Made by a program: the position numbers and the translations under genes. From contig NZ_JAAQPI010000021.1 of the NCBI RefSeq assembly GCF_011683955.1, positions 1-64,000 on the forward strand: a stretch of DNA of 64,000 nt. The letters run 5' to 3'. Every line of letters begins with the position of its first letter. Positions within the stretch are counted from its first letter, which is position 1. This DNA is from Pseudomaricurvus alkylphenolicus (lineage in GTDB: Bacteria; Pseudomonadota; Gammaproteobacteria; Pseudomonadales; Cellvibrionaceae). Shown here in pieces: positions 34,114 to 43,170 of the stretch. The notes under the pieces were generated by a model. The model was not told the DNA's origin and ran no database searches. It saw only the letters and a program-made list of their open reading frames with translations.

Positions 34114-35355
34114 ATGGCTCTCGATAATCTTCAAAAAATTGAAGAAGTGGATCGCTGGATCGATGCGTGTGGTGACTACCTGGAAGGCCAACAAGAGTTC
34201 GCCAATGAGTTTGTTGAACCGCGTCGATACAAAGGCAATGAATTGGTAGAGGTCGTCGGCGTTACGGCATTGGCGACGATCCATACCGCTGAGAAAGAGG
34301 GGCGTTTGCCGCCACCGGATCTTAATGAGAACAATCGGCGTTTAGGCGCCACCTTGGGGCAGGTCCTTACCATGCAGGATTACTTTGGGACCAGCCCTTG
34401 TCGTCAGTCAGACGACGAGCCCCAGATTCTCAGTTTTATTAACTTCAAGGGAGGGTGTTATAAAAGTACGACGGCACTCTACGCGGGCTCCTACTACGCC
34501 AATCTGGGGTATCGTGTATTGCTGGTTGACTTGGACCCACAGGCATCCCTGACCTTGAATACGGGGTTATTCCCCGATGTGGATTCTTCCTACGAAAGCT
34601 CCTTGGCGCCTTACATTATTGAGGATGTCGATCATCCGCTGGAGAACGTCGAGGCGGTGGTTCGTAAGACTCATCTGCCGAATATGGACATTATCCCCGC
34701 GTGTCTGGATCTTGCGGGTGTCGAGTTCAGTCTCTCTAACGAAGTGGTTGAAAGTCGCATTACCCAAGACAAGGCTGCAATGGCGGGGGTGTTTTTTCGG
34801 GTTCGCGAGGCGCTCTCATCCATTAAGTACAACTACGACCTGGTGATCCTGGACGGTACACCGAGCCTGGGGCTCTTGCCGCTGAATATTATTCTGGCTT
34901 CTGATACCGCCATTGTACCCGTCCCGACGGAAGCGACTGATTTCGCTTCCACTCGCTCGTTTTGCAAACTCTACAAACAGCAGGCGGAAATCTTAAACGA
35001 CGCTTTTGGCGATGATGTTCCTTTGCCTGACATGTTTGTGCTTCCAACTCGCTATTCGCCCTCGGAGCACAATGCAACCGTGAGTTCGCAAGAAATCTTG
35101 AACGCGGTGCGTGAAATCTTCAACGTGAAGTGTCTTGATACCGTGATTCGCAAACATGAATCGGTGGTGAGTAATCTCAGCTTTTTCAGGCGTACGGTTT
35201 TTGATGTGAATGCGGGAGATTGCAATGTTTCCAGGGATGCCCGGAAGAAGGCCATCGCGAACTTTAGTACGGTCTTTAACGAAATTCTGGAAAAAGCGGT
35301 GTTTCCTCACTGGGAATCTAAGCGCGTCTGGCGGGAAGAAAGAGGGATTGTGTGA
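34114..35355 (+). CDS. parA: ParA partition ATPase
   Basis: The 413-residue protein is a type Ia ParA: an N-terminal extension of about 100 residues with a predicted helix-turn-helix that binds its own promoter, then a deviant Walker A FKGGCYKSTTA (residues 111-121, both lysines kept) and Walker B LVILDGTPSLG. VLLVDLDPQASLT carries the A' motif. It moves replicon copies through the cell with ParB and parS. ATG follows AGAGGA by a long spacer. Its stop overlaps the parB start. Confidence 0.95.
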   Translation: MALDNLQKIEEVDRWIDACGDYLEGQQEFANEFVEPRRYKGNELVEVVGVTALATIHTAEKEGRLPPPDLNENNRRLGATLGQVLTMQDYFGTSPCRQSDDEPQILSFINFKGGCYKSTTALYAGSYYANLGYRVLLVDLDPQASLTLNTGLFPDVDSSYESSLAPYIIEDVDHPLENVEAVVRKTHLPNMDIIPACLDLAGVEFSLSNEVVESRITQDKAAMAGVFFRVREALSSIKYNYDLVILDGTPSLGLLPLNIILASDTAIVPVPTEATDFASTRSFCKLYKQQAEILNDAFGDDVPLPDMFVLPTRYSPSEHNATVSSQEILNAVREIFNVKCLDTVIRKHESVVSNLSFFRRTVFDVNAGDCNVSRDARKKAIANFSTVFNEILEKAVFPHWESKRVWREERGIV

Positions 35356-36404
35356 TGGCTAAGGTAGACATGAGTAAATTCCGGGCTAAGCGTTCGGAAG
35401 GTCAGAAGAGTAACGGGGAGGGCAATGCCACTGCTAACACCAAAACACCTCGAACCGAAAAAAGCACTGCGTCGCCTACGTTAAGCCGTGCACCGAAAAG
35501 CGGTGCATTTGGAGGCAAAAAGACAGAGCGAAAGTCCATTCGGCTGCCGGTAACGGGGGCAGACATAGACCTGGTTGCTTCCTCGGTGGATCCTGACTCC
35601 TGTTTGATCCACAAGAACAATCGACGTATTCAGGCGCTGCTGACGGAAGACAATCCGAAAGTGGTTAAGCTGAAGAACGCCATCGAGAAAGAAGGGCAGC
35701 GCGACCCTGTTCTGGCACGAATGATTGAGGTCGATGGTGAAAAACGCGTGGAGATCATCGACGGTTCACGTCGTCGATTTGTCTCGCAGCTGTTAAAACA
35801 GAGCCATCCGGACACAAAACTCAGGGTCTGGATTGGGCATGGAATTAGTGACGCCGATGCCGACTATCTGACGCGCTCGGAAAACGAAAACCGCGATGAC
35901 ATATCCGCTTGGGAAACGGCCCAACACCTTAAGAAACAATTGGACGAAAATCCGACTTGGACACACGATGTCCTCGCCGCTAACGAAGGCATGGCTCGAC
36001 AGACGGTATCAGATTATCTCGCTTTGGCGGAGGTGCCACTGGCACTTGTGCAGCTGCTGTCTTCACCTGACTTGTTGAAGGTGAGTACTGGTCTTCAGAT
36101 CGTAAGGTCCATCAAAAGCCTCTCCGTCAAGGAGCTGAAACAGCTGAGCAAAGCGCTGGAGAAAGAAGCGCCTTTTGGCAAGGCCAATGAGCTGGTGAAG
36201 GCCATCAAGAGCCTGCATAAGCCCGCCACCGCTACCGAGAAACCCACGGCCAACAAGAAGATTGAAATCAAATCGGGCGATACACTGAGGGCAGAGATTG
36301 GCCGTAACCGCCGAGTGCAAGGGCAGTATAAGATCGATCTGTACGATCTGACAGAAAGTGAATATGAGGCCATCTATAACGCTCTCGAGAAACTGCTTAA
36401 ATAG
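35355..36404 (+). CDS. parB: ParB partition protein
   Basis: Start taken at the second ATG (35355, MAKVDMSKF); the frame opens at 35352. The 349-residue protein has a charged, disordered N-terminal 60 residues, a ParB/Srx nuclease-like fold (PVLARMIEVDGEKRVEIIDGSRRRFVSQLL, with the GSRRR nucleotide-binding patch), and a helix-turn-helix (AANEGMARQTVSDYLALAEVP) for parS. A C-terminal dimer region ends the protein. A near-consensus parS lies 155 bp after the gene. Confidence 0.93.
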   Translation: MAKVDMSKFRAKRSEGQKSNGEGNATANTKTPRTEKSTASPTLSRAPKSGAFGGKKTERKSIRLPVTGADIDLVASSVDPDSCLIHKNNRRIQALLTEDNPKVVKLKNAIEKEGQRDPVLARMIEVDGEKRVEIIDGSRRRFVSQLLKQSHPDTKLRVWIGHGISDADADYLTRSENENRDDISAWETAQHLKKQLDENPTWTHDVLAANEGMARQTVSDYLALAEVPLALVQLLSSPDLLKVSTGLQIVRSIKSLSVKELKQLSKALEKEAPFGKANELVKAIKSLHKPATATEKPTANKKIEIKSGDTLRAEIGRNRRVQGQYKIDLYDLTESEYEAIYNALEKLLK

Positions 36405-36411
36405 CCATATG

Positions 36412-36447
36412 GCCTTTGGCCGGAGTCCGGCCAAAGGGGCTGTTTTT
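36412..36447 (+). terminator. intrinsic terminator after parB
   Basis: Perfect 11-bp stem CCTTTGGCCGG / CCGGCCAAAGG with an AGT loop (36413-36437), then GGCTGTTTTT. Confidence 0.88.
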
Positions 36448-36558
36448 AGCTAACCTATTGAAATAACTAGAAAAATAAAATATCACTCCGTGCAAAAATG
36501 CACTTTTTCACCTAAGAGCATCAGTGACACCATTGCAACAGTCGTGGTCAGCGAGAGA

Positions 36559-36574
36559 TGTTTAACGTGAAACA
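36559..36574. promoter_or_regulatory. parS partition site
   Basis: TGTTTAACGTGAAACA differs at one base from TGTTTCACGTGAAACA, the chromosomal-type parS consensus. It lies just downstream of parAB and its terminator. I found no second copy in the window. The resemblance to chromosomal parS, rather than to plasmid centromeres, is notable. Confidence 0.8.
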
Positions 36575-36771
36575 TTCACTCGATATGATGCTTGTCCGCC
36601 TTCTGAATCAGTCGTGCAACGGGAGGCGATGATCACAATGTTCCTACGCTATTTTGTACAGATGCCAAGCCGGCCGTAAACTGTGGATTTGTCGACAACG
36701 CACGAGACAGGTGGTGCTTGAATAAACCGAAATAATCCTATATTAAGAACTAAACGCAAAGGGATAAGCGC

Positions 36772-38151
36772 ATGTTGGGTATTACGACCGCCACACGGCT
36801 GAATGTCAGATCCAAACCAGACGGAAGCAGCAGCAAGCGTGGTTTTTTACCGAAGGGAACGGTAATCACCATAACCGGGCAGATCGATAACTGGTTCGAA
36901 ATTAAATATCAGGATTTCCCCGCCTACCTCTCTTCGCTTTATGTAACGCCATTCACCGGTAACAGTCACTTCAGCGCCAGAGTTACCGCGAACCTGCTTA
37001 ATGTCCGGTCCGATCCCAGCGTTCGAAGCGCCATTATCGGCCAACTGCCAAAATCTGCAGCTGTCACGGTTGTCGCGTTGCACCCCGATTGGGTCGAAAT
37101 CGAGTTTAATGATCGGGTAGCATTTATTGCCAGGGACCACGTGGAGCTGGACGGTATCGACAAACTCACACAGGGAATGGTAACGGCACGTGCCTTGAAT
37201 GTTCGTGGATCCCCGCACAGAGATGGGGCCCTCCTCGGGAGACTATCTCGCAATGCTCGCATTTCCATTCGCGGCCGAAGTGGTGAGTGGCTGCAAATTT
37301 TCTTTAATGGCCAACTGGGGTATGTGCATTCCACTTACATAACCGAGCAGACGCAGTCTGAAAGCGGATCGTTTGGATCAGAATTACCCCAGGAACCCGA
37401 GCCCTCACCCTCTTTAGTTACGACCCATATCTCGCCGAGGGAGCCAACCTTGCTGGCACCTGCCCGGCAGTTACCCCTAACGGGTGATTCGGTATCCATC
37501 AAAGTGTCGCGAACCTGGAACAAATATGGCGCCTTGCTTCAGACGCTATGCGAGGAGATTACTATTGATGTGGCCAGCGCTGTGGCGGTGCTCTGTGTCG
37601 AAAGTTCTGGTGAGGGGTTTAGCGCAAGTAATAATGATCGAATGATCATCCGCTTTGAAAACCACAAATTCTGGAAGTATTGGGGCAAACTCAATCAGCA
37701 GCAGTTCAAGCGTCATTTTGTCTATAACAGCTCCAAAGTCTGGACTGGCCATCAATGGCGTCCGGATAGCGACGACCCATGGCAGAAATTCCATGGTAAC
37801 CAAGTGGAAGAGTGGCGCGTATTGGAGTTTGCTCGGACCCTATCCAACGATGCCGCCTTGATGTCCATCAGTATGGGGGCACCGCAGATTATGGGTTTTC
37901 ATTACCAACGCATTGGTTACCCAACAGCAGAGGCCATGTTTTCGGATTTCAGCCAGAATATTGAGGCCCACATCAAAGGCCTGTTTGCGTTCTTTGACAC
38001 TGCGATGATCAACGCACTAAAAAGCAGTGATTTTGAAACTTTCGCGGGTCGATACAACGGCAGCGGGCAGAAGGAGAAGTACGGCCGCTGGATAAGAGAT
38101 CATCACAAAGCGTTCAGTAGTCTCGCTTTTAATCACAGTTTGTTGAATTAA
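36772..38151 (+). CDS. endolysin: three SH3b domains plus N-acetylmuramidase domain
   Basis: The 459-residue protein has three SH3b cell-wall-binding repeats (about 5-63, 70-125, 135-190, each with LNVRS/LNVRG), a Pro-rich linker (about 195-235) and a DUF3380-type muramidase domain (about 245-455). The latter has AVLCVESSGEGF with the likely catalytic Glu, IIRFENHKFWKYW and SMGAPQIMGFHY. No signal peptide, so release would need a holin, which is encoded 14 bp downstream. It is a phage-type lysis enzyme sitting directly behind a partition locus. Confidence 0.88.
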   Translation: MLGITTATRLNVRSKPDGSSSKRGFLPKGTVITITGQIDNWFEIKYQDFPAYLSSLYVTPFTGNSHFSARVTANLLNVRSDPSVRSAIIGQLPKSAAVTVVALHPDWVEIEFNDRVAFIARDHVELDGIDKLTQGMVTARALNVRGSPHRDGALLGRLSRNARISIRGRSGEWLQIFFNGQLGYVHSTYITEQTQSESGSFGSELPQEPEPSPSLVTTHISPREPTLLAPARQLPLTGDSVSIKVSRTWNKYGALLQTLCEEITIDVASAVAVLCVESSGEGFSASNNDRMIIRFENHKFWKYWGKLNQQQFKRHFVYNSSKVWTGHQWRPDSDDPWQKFHGNQVEEWRVLEFARTLSNDAALMSISMGAPQIMGFHYQRIGYPTAEAMFSDFSQNIEAHIKGLFAFFDTAMINALKSSDFETFAGRYNGSGQKEKYGRWIRDHHKAFSSLAFNHSLLN

Positions 38152-38165
38152 CAAGGAAGCTTCTC

Positions 38166-38612
38166 ATGAGCCCGTTAGCCTTCATCAGCGACATTTTTGC
38201 TCCAGCAGCCAAACTCATTGACGACGTTCATACCAGCACTGAAGAAAAGGGGGAAATCAGGGCCAAGATCAAGGCTCTTGATCTGGAGATCAAAAAAATC
38301 GAAACCGAATTCCGCACTACGGTGATCGATTACGAAACCAAACTCATGGAGAATCAAAGTAAGATCATTCAGGCAGAGGCGACAGGGCAGTCGTGGATAC
38401 AGCGAAACTGGCGCCCACTGACCATGCTGACGTTTGTGGGCTTGATTGTCCTGTTTGCACTGGGTGTCATCGAGCTGAAGGATGAATTTGCCAAGGAATT
38501 CATGCGCCTGGTGCAAATCGGTCTGGGTGGTTATGTGGCTGGCCGTTCAGCGGAGAAGATCTTCCGGGATCGCCGACTGAGTGCCGGCAAGGAGGAAGGT
38601 GCCGTGGGCTAG
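38166..38612 (+). CDS. holin, GTA-type 3TM family
   Basis: The 148-residue protein begins with an amphipathic region and a charged coiled coil (about 22-75, EKGEIRAKIKALDLEIKKIETEF). It ends with IQRNWRPLTMLTFVGLIVLFALGV, a second hydrophobic part and GGYVAGRSAEKIFRD. The WRP-LTML and GYVAGRSAEK patterns are those of the holin family (PF11351) found in gene transfer agents and phages. It would form the pore that lets out the muramidase encoded upstream. Confidence 0.85.
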   Translation: MSPLAFISDIFAPAAKLIDDVHTSTEEKGEIRAKIKALDLEIKKIETEFRTTVIDYETKLMENQSKIIQAEATGQSWIQRNWRPLTMLTFVGLIVLFALGVIELKDEFAKEFMRLVQIGLGGYVAGRSAEKIFRDRRLSAGKEEGAVG

Positions 38613-38628
38613 CGGATACAAATCCAGC

Positions 38629-38940
38629 TTAATCGCCGGAGTCGGTCTTACGCTCATAGGAGGGACTGTCATAAATCTCCCAGTGCTCCTCTGAGCGATA
38701 CTCCAATGCATACTCGATCCTGCGCTGCTCAATACTCTTGCCAAACACTTCATAGTGCACATTAATCATAATGTCCTTGAGTGCTTCATTGTTGGTCAAC
38801 CCAATTTGCACGCCTGCCAGCATATAACCTTCTATACGGGCTTTATTGATTTCATTGGCTTTGGAGGTGTGTCTTAAGTCCTGATAAAAATCGCGCAATT
38901 GTTGTTTAACGGATTCCAGAAAAAGATCGGATTGGGTCAT
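38629..38940 (-). CDS. hypothetical protein, helical, 103 residues
   Basis: Starts MTQSDLFLESVKQQLRDFYQ and is almost fully helical and highly charged, with EINKARIEGYMLAGVQIGLTNNEALKDIM in the middle. The ATG at 38940 lies after a stretch with AGGAGCACATTACCGTC-like ribosome site. No family recognised. It sits convergent to the holin gene (16-bp gap). A phage or plasmid regulatory protein is possible. Confidence 0.6.
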   Translation of the reverse strand: MTQSDLFLESVKQQLRDFYQDLRHTSKANEINKARIEGYMLAGVQIGLTNNEALKDIMINVHYEVFGKSIEQRRIEYALEYRSEEHWEIYDSPSYERKTDSGD

Positions 38941-39024
38941 GACGGTAATGTGCTCCTCTTGGTTCCAGCGGTACTAGTTTGGGAAAGTTACTTCCTAAAC
39001 ACAAGTGTAGAGGAGGGGACTACA

Positions 39025-40734
39025 CTAAAGCGCAGGTTCCGTGGTCTTCTCGGTTTGATCTGTGCCTGCGGAAATTGATGGCTTCGACTGCACGGCCGCA
39101 TTAATAACCGCTTGCAGCGACGCACCGACGATGTCTTTGTTTCGGGCAACGCCGATATACCGTTGATTATCGACAGATACCAGAACATAGGTCATGGCCT
39201 GCGAATCCGTGCCGGTGTGCAGCGCATGCTCACTGTAATCGAGAATCTCCACGTGTTTGCCAAAGCGTGTTTGCCAGGCGCTAGTGAGCGCGCTGATGGC
39301 TCCAGCGCCTCGTCCCTGTAAACAGACATTCTCCCGGCCATAGTTGAAGTGCAAAGTCAGAGAGTCCAGGCCCTGATTCTGACTGGCATCCTGTTCGAGC
39401 GTAAAATTACACAGGGCATTATCGCTGGAGCAAGCGAGATAAGACTGTTCGAACACCGCCCAGATTTGCTCCGGACTCAGTTCGCCTGCCATCGCCTCTG
39501 CTTTGGCCTGTACCTTGCGACTGGCATCGATCTGCATCCAGCGCGGCAGCTGCAAATTATAGTCGTTCTCCAATACCCAAGAGACGCCTCCCTTGCCTGA
39601 CTGACTGTTGATGCGAATGACGGCTTCGTAACTGCGACCCAAATCTGCGGGGTCAATGGGGAGGTAGGCAACATCCCACAATTCGTTGGGCTCTTGTATC
39701 GCCATGCATTTCTTAATGGCATCCTGATGACTTCCGGAAAATGCCGTAAACACCAAGTCTCCGGCATAGGGATGCCTTGGGTGTAATGGAATGTTGGTAC
39801 ATTGCTCGACGACGGCGATAATTTCGTCCATCTGAGACAGGTTCAAACATGGATCCACGCCCTGGCTGTAAAGATTCATCGCCATGGTCACAATATCCAT
39901 GTTTCCAGTGCGCTCTCCATTACCCAGTAAGGTTCCTTCAACACGATCGGCACCTGCCAATACGCCCAGTTCGGCAGCCGCCACCGCACATCCGCGATCG
40001 TTATGGGTGTGGAGGGAAACTTTGTATTCTTCGCGATAGCGGCTGGTCTGACAAAAGTACTCCACCTGATCGGCATACACATTGGGACTGGCACATTCTA
40101 CCGTTGCCGGCAGGTTGATGATCATGGGGCAGCCGGATTCGCGCCATTCAGCAATGACAGCATCACAGACTTCCACTGCATAGTCCGTTTCGGTCAGGCT
40201 GAAACTTTCAGGTGAATACTGGAACGACCATTGTGTCTGAGGATGTTGGGCGGCATAGTCGCGAACCCAACGTGCGCCCTGAATGGCGATGTCTTTAACG
40301 CCCTTCTTATCCAGCCCGAATACCTTTTCCCGTTGGGTGGGGTTGGTAGAGTTATACACGTGAACCACAGCTCTCTTGGCTCCGGCCAGGGCCTCAAAGC
40401 TGCGGGCGATTAACGCTTCCCGAGACTGCACCAGCACCTGGATCGTCACATCGTCGGGGATTCGATCACCCTCGATCAGAGCACGTACAAAATCGTAGTC
40501 CGGCTGCGAAGCAGACGGAAATCCCACTTCGATTTCCTTAAATCCTACTTTTACCAATAAATCCCACAGACGCAGTTTCTGCTCCACTGACATGGGTTCC
40601 ACCAGTGCTTGGTTACCATCTCTCAGGTCGACGGAGCACCAGTCGGGCGCCACATCGAGTGTGCGGCTGGGCCATTGTCTGTTGTTAAGGGCGGGACGGA
40701 CGGCGGGTTGATACTTGCGATGGTCAAAACTCAT
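39025..40734 (-). CDS. leuA: 2-isopropylmalate synthase
   Basis: Start at ATG 40734 (MSFDHRKYQPAVRP); the frame is open to 40800 but that part spans a hairpin. The 569-residue enzyme joins acetyl-CoA and 2-oxoisovalerate in the first step of leucine synthesis. The N-terminal TIM barrel has CSVDLRDGNQALVEPMS (metal and substrate site), YQYSPESFSLTE-like FQYSPESFS and SLHTHNDRGCAVAAAELG (two His metal ligands). The C-terminal regulatory domain (about 440-560) is the leucine-sensing LeuA dimer domain of the longer (type 2) form. It faces an Lrp-type regulator. Confidence 0.95.
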   Translation of the reverse strand: MSFDHRKYQPAVRPALNNRQWPSRTLDVAPDWCSVDLRDGNQALVEPMSVEQKLRLWDLLVKVGFKEIEVGFPSASQPDYDFVRALIEGDRIPDDVTIQVLVQSREALIARSFEALAGAKRAVVHVYNSTNPTQREKVFGLDKKGVKDIAIQGARWVRDYAAQHPQTQWSFQYSPESFSLTETDYAVEVCDAVIAEWRESGCPMIINLPATVECASPNVYADQVEYFCQTSRYREEYKVSLHTHNDRGCAVAAAELGVLAGADRVEGTLLGNGERTGNMDIVTMAMNLYSQGVDPCLNLSQMDEIIAVVEQCTNIPLHPRHPYAGDLVFTAFSGSHQDAIKKCMAIQEPNELWDVAYLPIDPADLGRSYEAVIRINSQSGKGGVSWVLENDYNLQLPRWMQIDASRKVQAKAEAMAGELSPEQIWAVFEQSYLACSSDNALCNFTLEQDASQNQGLDSLTLHFNYGRENVCLQGRGAGAISALTSAWQTRFGKHVEILDYSEHALHTGTDSQAMTYVLVSVDNQRYIGVARNKDIVGASLQAVINAAVQSKPSISAGTDQTEKTTEPAL

Positions 40735-40772
40735 GGTGTGGATAGCCTGTGGCAGGTGGGGTGGGAAAGGGG

Positions 40773-40790
40773 AGCCCGGTAAACCGGGCT
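40773..40790. promoter_or_regulatory. hairpin in the leuA leader
   Basis: AGCCCGGT AA ACCGGGCT (40773-40790) forms an 8-bp stem just upstream of the chosen leuA start. On the plus strand it is followed by TTTT, but on the leuA strand by CCCC, so it is not a simple terminator in the leuA direction. It may be part of a leader structure. Confidence 0.4.
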
Positions 40791-40963
40791 TTTCCGTCAT
40801 TGAAGATTCCGGGTAGGAATCGGGTCACGCAATCGGGCCGCGGGGTGATGCAGGCCTTTTGGCGATGGGCCGGAGCGGTAACTCCAATGTTTGTAAAGTG
40901 TATGGCAGGCGTTGGGGTCAATGATTGCGAATCTGCTGCTCCAAGGGATTGATTTTCATTGAA

Positions 40964-40993
40964 TATTGCTCAAAAATAAATAATTGGGCAATA
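40964..40993. promoter_or_regulatory. AT-rich dyad between leuA and the Lrp-type gene
   Basis: TATTGCTCA and TGGGCAATA form inverted arms around an AT-rich core. Lrp/AsnC proteins bind such imperfect AT-rich dyads and commonly autoregulate and control the divergent gene. Confidence 0.5.
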
Positions 40994-41046
40994 ATCTGCT
41001 TTAATTGTTGTAGTTCAGCATTTTTCTGAGGTTTGACGTTAACTCT

Positions 41047-41523
41047 ATGGCAGAAATCACTCAAAAACTGGATCGCTACGATCGCCAAATCCTAGAGGTA
41101 CTGCAAAACGATGCCCGTCTGAGTAACCAGGACCTGGCGGATCGCATCGGACTATCGCCGTCTCCTTGCTTACGTCGAGTCAAGCGTCTGGAGGAAATCG
41201 GGTTGATCAATGGTTATCGGGCGATGCTCAATGCCCGTTCATTGGGTCTGAAATTGATGGCTTTTATCCATATCAGTATGGATAGACATACGCCGGATCG
41301 CTTTGAGCTGTTTGAATCTCACGTGCTGGAGTTGCCGGAAGTGTTGGAATGCCACTTGATTACGGGGCAGGACGCAGACTATATGCTTAAGGTCATCGTT
41401 GAGGATATGGACGAATTCCAACGACTGCTGTTGGAGCAGATTACCCGTATCGACGGGGTTACTGGCGTCAATTCCAGTTTTGTTCTCAAGTCCCCGGCGA
41501 ATCGTACGGCTTTACCGATATAA
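41047..41523 (+). CDS. Lrp/AsnC-family transcriptional regulator
   Basis: The 158-residue protein has an N-terminal helix-turn-helix (LDRYDRQILEVLQNDARLSNQDLADRIGLSPSPCLRRVKRLEE) and a C-terminal RAM ligand-binding domain (about 70-150, with LECHLITGQDADYMLKVIVEDM, which carries the G-x-x-D-Y/F ligand turn). It is divergent from leuA and likely regulates it in response to leucine or a related amino acid. Confidence 0.93.
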   Translation: MAEITQKLDRYDRQILEVLQNDARLSNQDLADRIGLSPSPCLRRVKRLEEIGLINGYRAMLNARSLGLKLMAFIHISMDRHTPDRFELFESHVLELPEVLECHLITGQDADYMLKVIVEDMDEFQRLLLEQITRIDGVTGVNSSFVLKSPANRTALPI

Positions 41524-41647
41524 ATGCTGACTCTTGGGAGGAGTTGGAGGAAAGTTGTTGGCGCTGTGATTATTAACGCGATGAACAGCAAATGGCGATG
41601 ATGCTTCACAATCATCGCCATTGTAGGTTATAGAATTTTCGTGGCTT

Positions 41648-42052
41648 CTAAGCCGCAGAACGACTTGGCAATGTATAACTGATGGGGCGAGTTTGATCTT
41701 TTATTGACCAGCCCTGAGCGATATCCTCGCAGGCGCTGTAATAGCGTTGCCCGGCAAACCCACGAATGCGGGCCTTCTCTGACTCGAACCATTCCGCTTC
41801 AAAAGCCAATTCCACCTCATTGAGCCCCAAGTAAAACTGACAGTCGTTGTCATCCTCGATCAGAAACCAGTACAGACTGCAGTCATCAATGGAGTATTCA
41901 ACACCGCGCTCATAGAGGGCTTCAGTGATATTACGCAGGGCGGGGTCCCGCTTTTCGAGGCCACTATTGAGCACTTTGGCACCCTGGTATTCAAAACCCG
42001 GATTTCCGTGATAGATGGACTTCAGGCGAACAGCAATTACTTTCACGATCAT
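41648..42052 (-). CDS. hypothetical protein, 134 residues
   Basis: The product has a soluble alpha/beta composition with many acidic residues (SIDDCSLYWFLIEDDNDCQFYLGLNEVELAFEA). The ATG at 42052 follows an AT-rich region without a clear ribosome site. No family recognised. It is convergent with the Lrp-type gene, 124 bp apart. Confidence 0.55.
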   Translation of the reverse strand: MIVKVIAVRLKSIYHGNPGFEYQGAKVLNSGLEKRDPALRNITEALYERGVEYSIDDCSLYWFLIEDDNDCQFYLGLNEVELAFEAEWFESEKARIRGFAGQRYYSACEDIAQGWSIKDQTRPISYTLPSRSAA

Positions 42053-42231
42053 ATGAGAATATAGCCATGTGGAATTTGGTGGTTGCGGCGGATTTTAACA
42101 CATAGTGATTTGTGGAGAGAAGTCGTATACGCGCCATCTGTTCGCAGCTGTGGATCGATCCACTTACACTGCTTGGCGATAAATTACTTGTTCTGCTCGC
42201 GGAGACTCCAAATTAATCACTCCTGTCATCC
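42053..42231. other. intergenic stretch before a gene relic
   Basis: No gene seen. Together with 42232-42579 this leaves a gap of over 500 bp with only a C-terminal gene fragment in it. Confidence 0.35.
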
Positions 42232-42420
42232 TCAATGAACGCGGGCAATCTTTTCCCTGTCCTGTGCGTAATCGAAAAGTTTAAAACAGAAGAGTCGTTC
42301 CTGGCCTGGACGGTCGATGTGATCATTCGACACTGACAGGTCAAACAACTCGGCCGGCGTGTTGCCATAAATCTCAATTAAAGCATTTGCCTGATTGCCG
42401 TCAGCAAAAGGATATGAGCA
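42232..42420 (-). pseudogene. C-terminal fragment of an unknown protein
   Basis: On the minus strand the frame ending with TGA at 42232-42234 reads ADGNQANALIEIYGNTPAEL and then FDLSVSNDHIDRPGQE, FCFKLFDYAQDREKIARVH. Its composition is protein-like but there is no start codon in frame before an upstream stop. It is likely the tail of a decayed gene; family unknown. Confidence 0.3.
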
Positions 42421-42579
42421 GAGGGATCATCTGCTGCTGGATAATCAGGAAAAATCAGGAATGACTGATAGATGTGGTTGAGACGAAACCAGGGCGGTTT
42501 TCGAACTCAAGCAAATACGAGCGCATCCACGACCAATATGGTATAAAACCGCCCTAATACCGTAAGTAAGAGAATACCC

Positions 42580-42960
42580 GTGGTTGAATGCGAAATAATG
42601 GGCGAGGGGTTGCTCCCCGTATCGGACGGAGAAGGCGACGAAGGTATCGCCATGGTACGGATACGCGAGCGCCGCTCGCGGTTGGAGTTTGCCGTACCAG
42701 CCGGTGCACTGCGCTCAGGTCAACCGATTGTCTCACCCTATGGAGGTGGTACCGTGGTATTTGAAGGGCAGCCACGCCCAAATGATTTGCTGCAGGCCGA
42801 TTTGATGGCGGGGCACTTTGGCATCACTGGTGAGCATCCCGACCACCCGCTGGAGGACTGGCGTGAGGCTGTCGCCGAGGAGGAGACGCGGGATTCCTAC
42901 TGGAACTGGGTGGCGCGGGAGATCAAGAATACCCAACAGGATTTTTTTGAGTTGCAGTAG
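42580..42960 (+). CDS. hypothetical protein, 126 residues
   Basis: Start is GTG at 42580; an internal ATG (residue 7) is possible. The product has a beta-rich first half (VRIRERRSRLEFAVPAGALRSGQPIVSPYGGG) and an acidic helical second half (DHPLEDWREAVAEEETRDSYWNWVAREI). No family recognised. It stands alone between two non-coding stretches. Confidence 0.45.
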   Translation: MVECEIMGEGLLPVSDGEGDEGIAMVRIRERRSRLEFAVPAGALRSGQPIVSPYGGGTVVFEGQPRPNDLLQADLMAGHFGITGEHPDHPLEDWREAVAEEETRDSYWNWVAREIKNTQQDFFELQ

Positions 42961-43170
42961 GGGACGTCTAAGTGCCTCATCTTCTATAATTCCGGTCAGA
43001 GTCAGGGGGCATGGTCAAAAGCGTAGCCAATAATATCTCAGGCAAGATCGGCGGATGAGGCGTCGCTGGTCACACTGCCCCATCGTTTGATCCACCTCAA
43101 TACACCTGGCCCATCCGTTTGTCATACTGATGCTGCTCCAAGAACCCAGTCAGATCTGAAGGAGGTCAGT

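Noticed and set aside
40918-40959. Leader peptide MKINPLEQQIRNH before leuA
   Set aside because: It has only one Leu, no ribosome site and no attenuator arrangement, so it does not support leucine attenuation.
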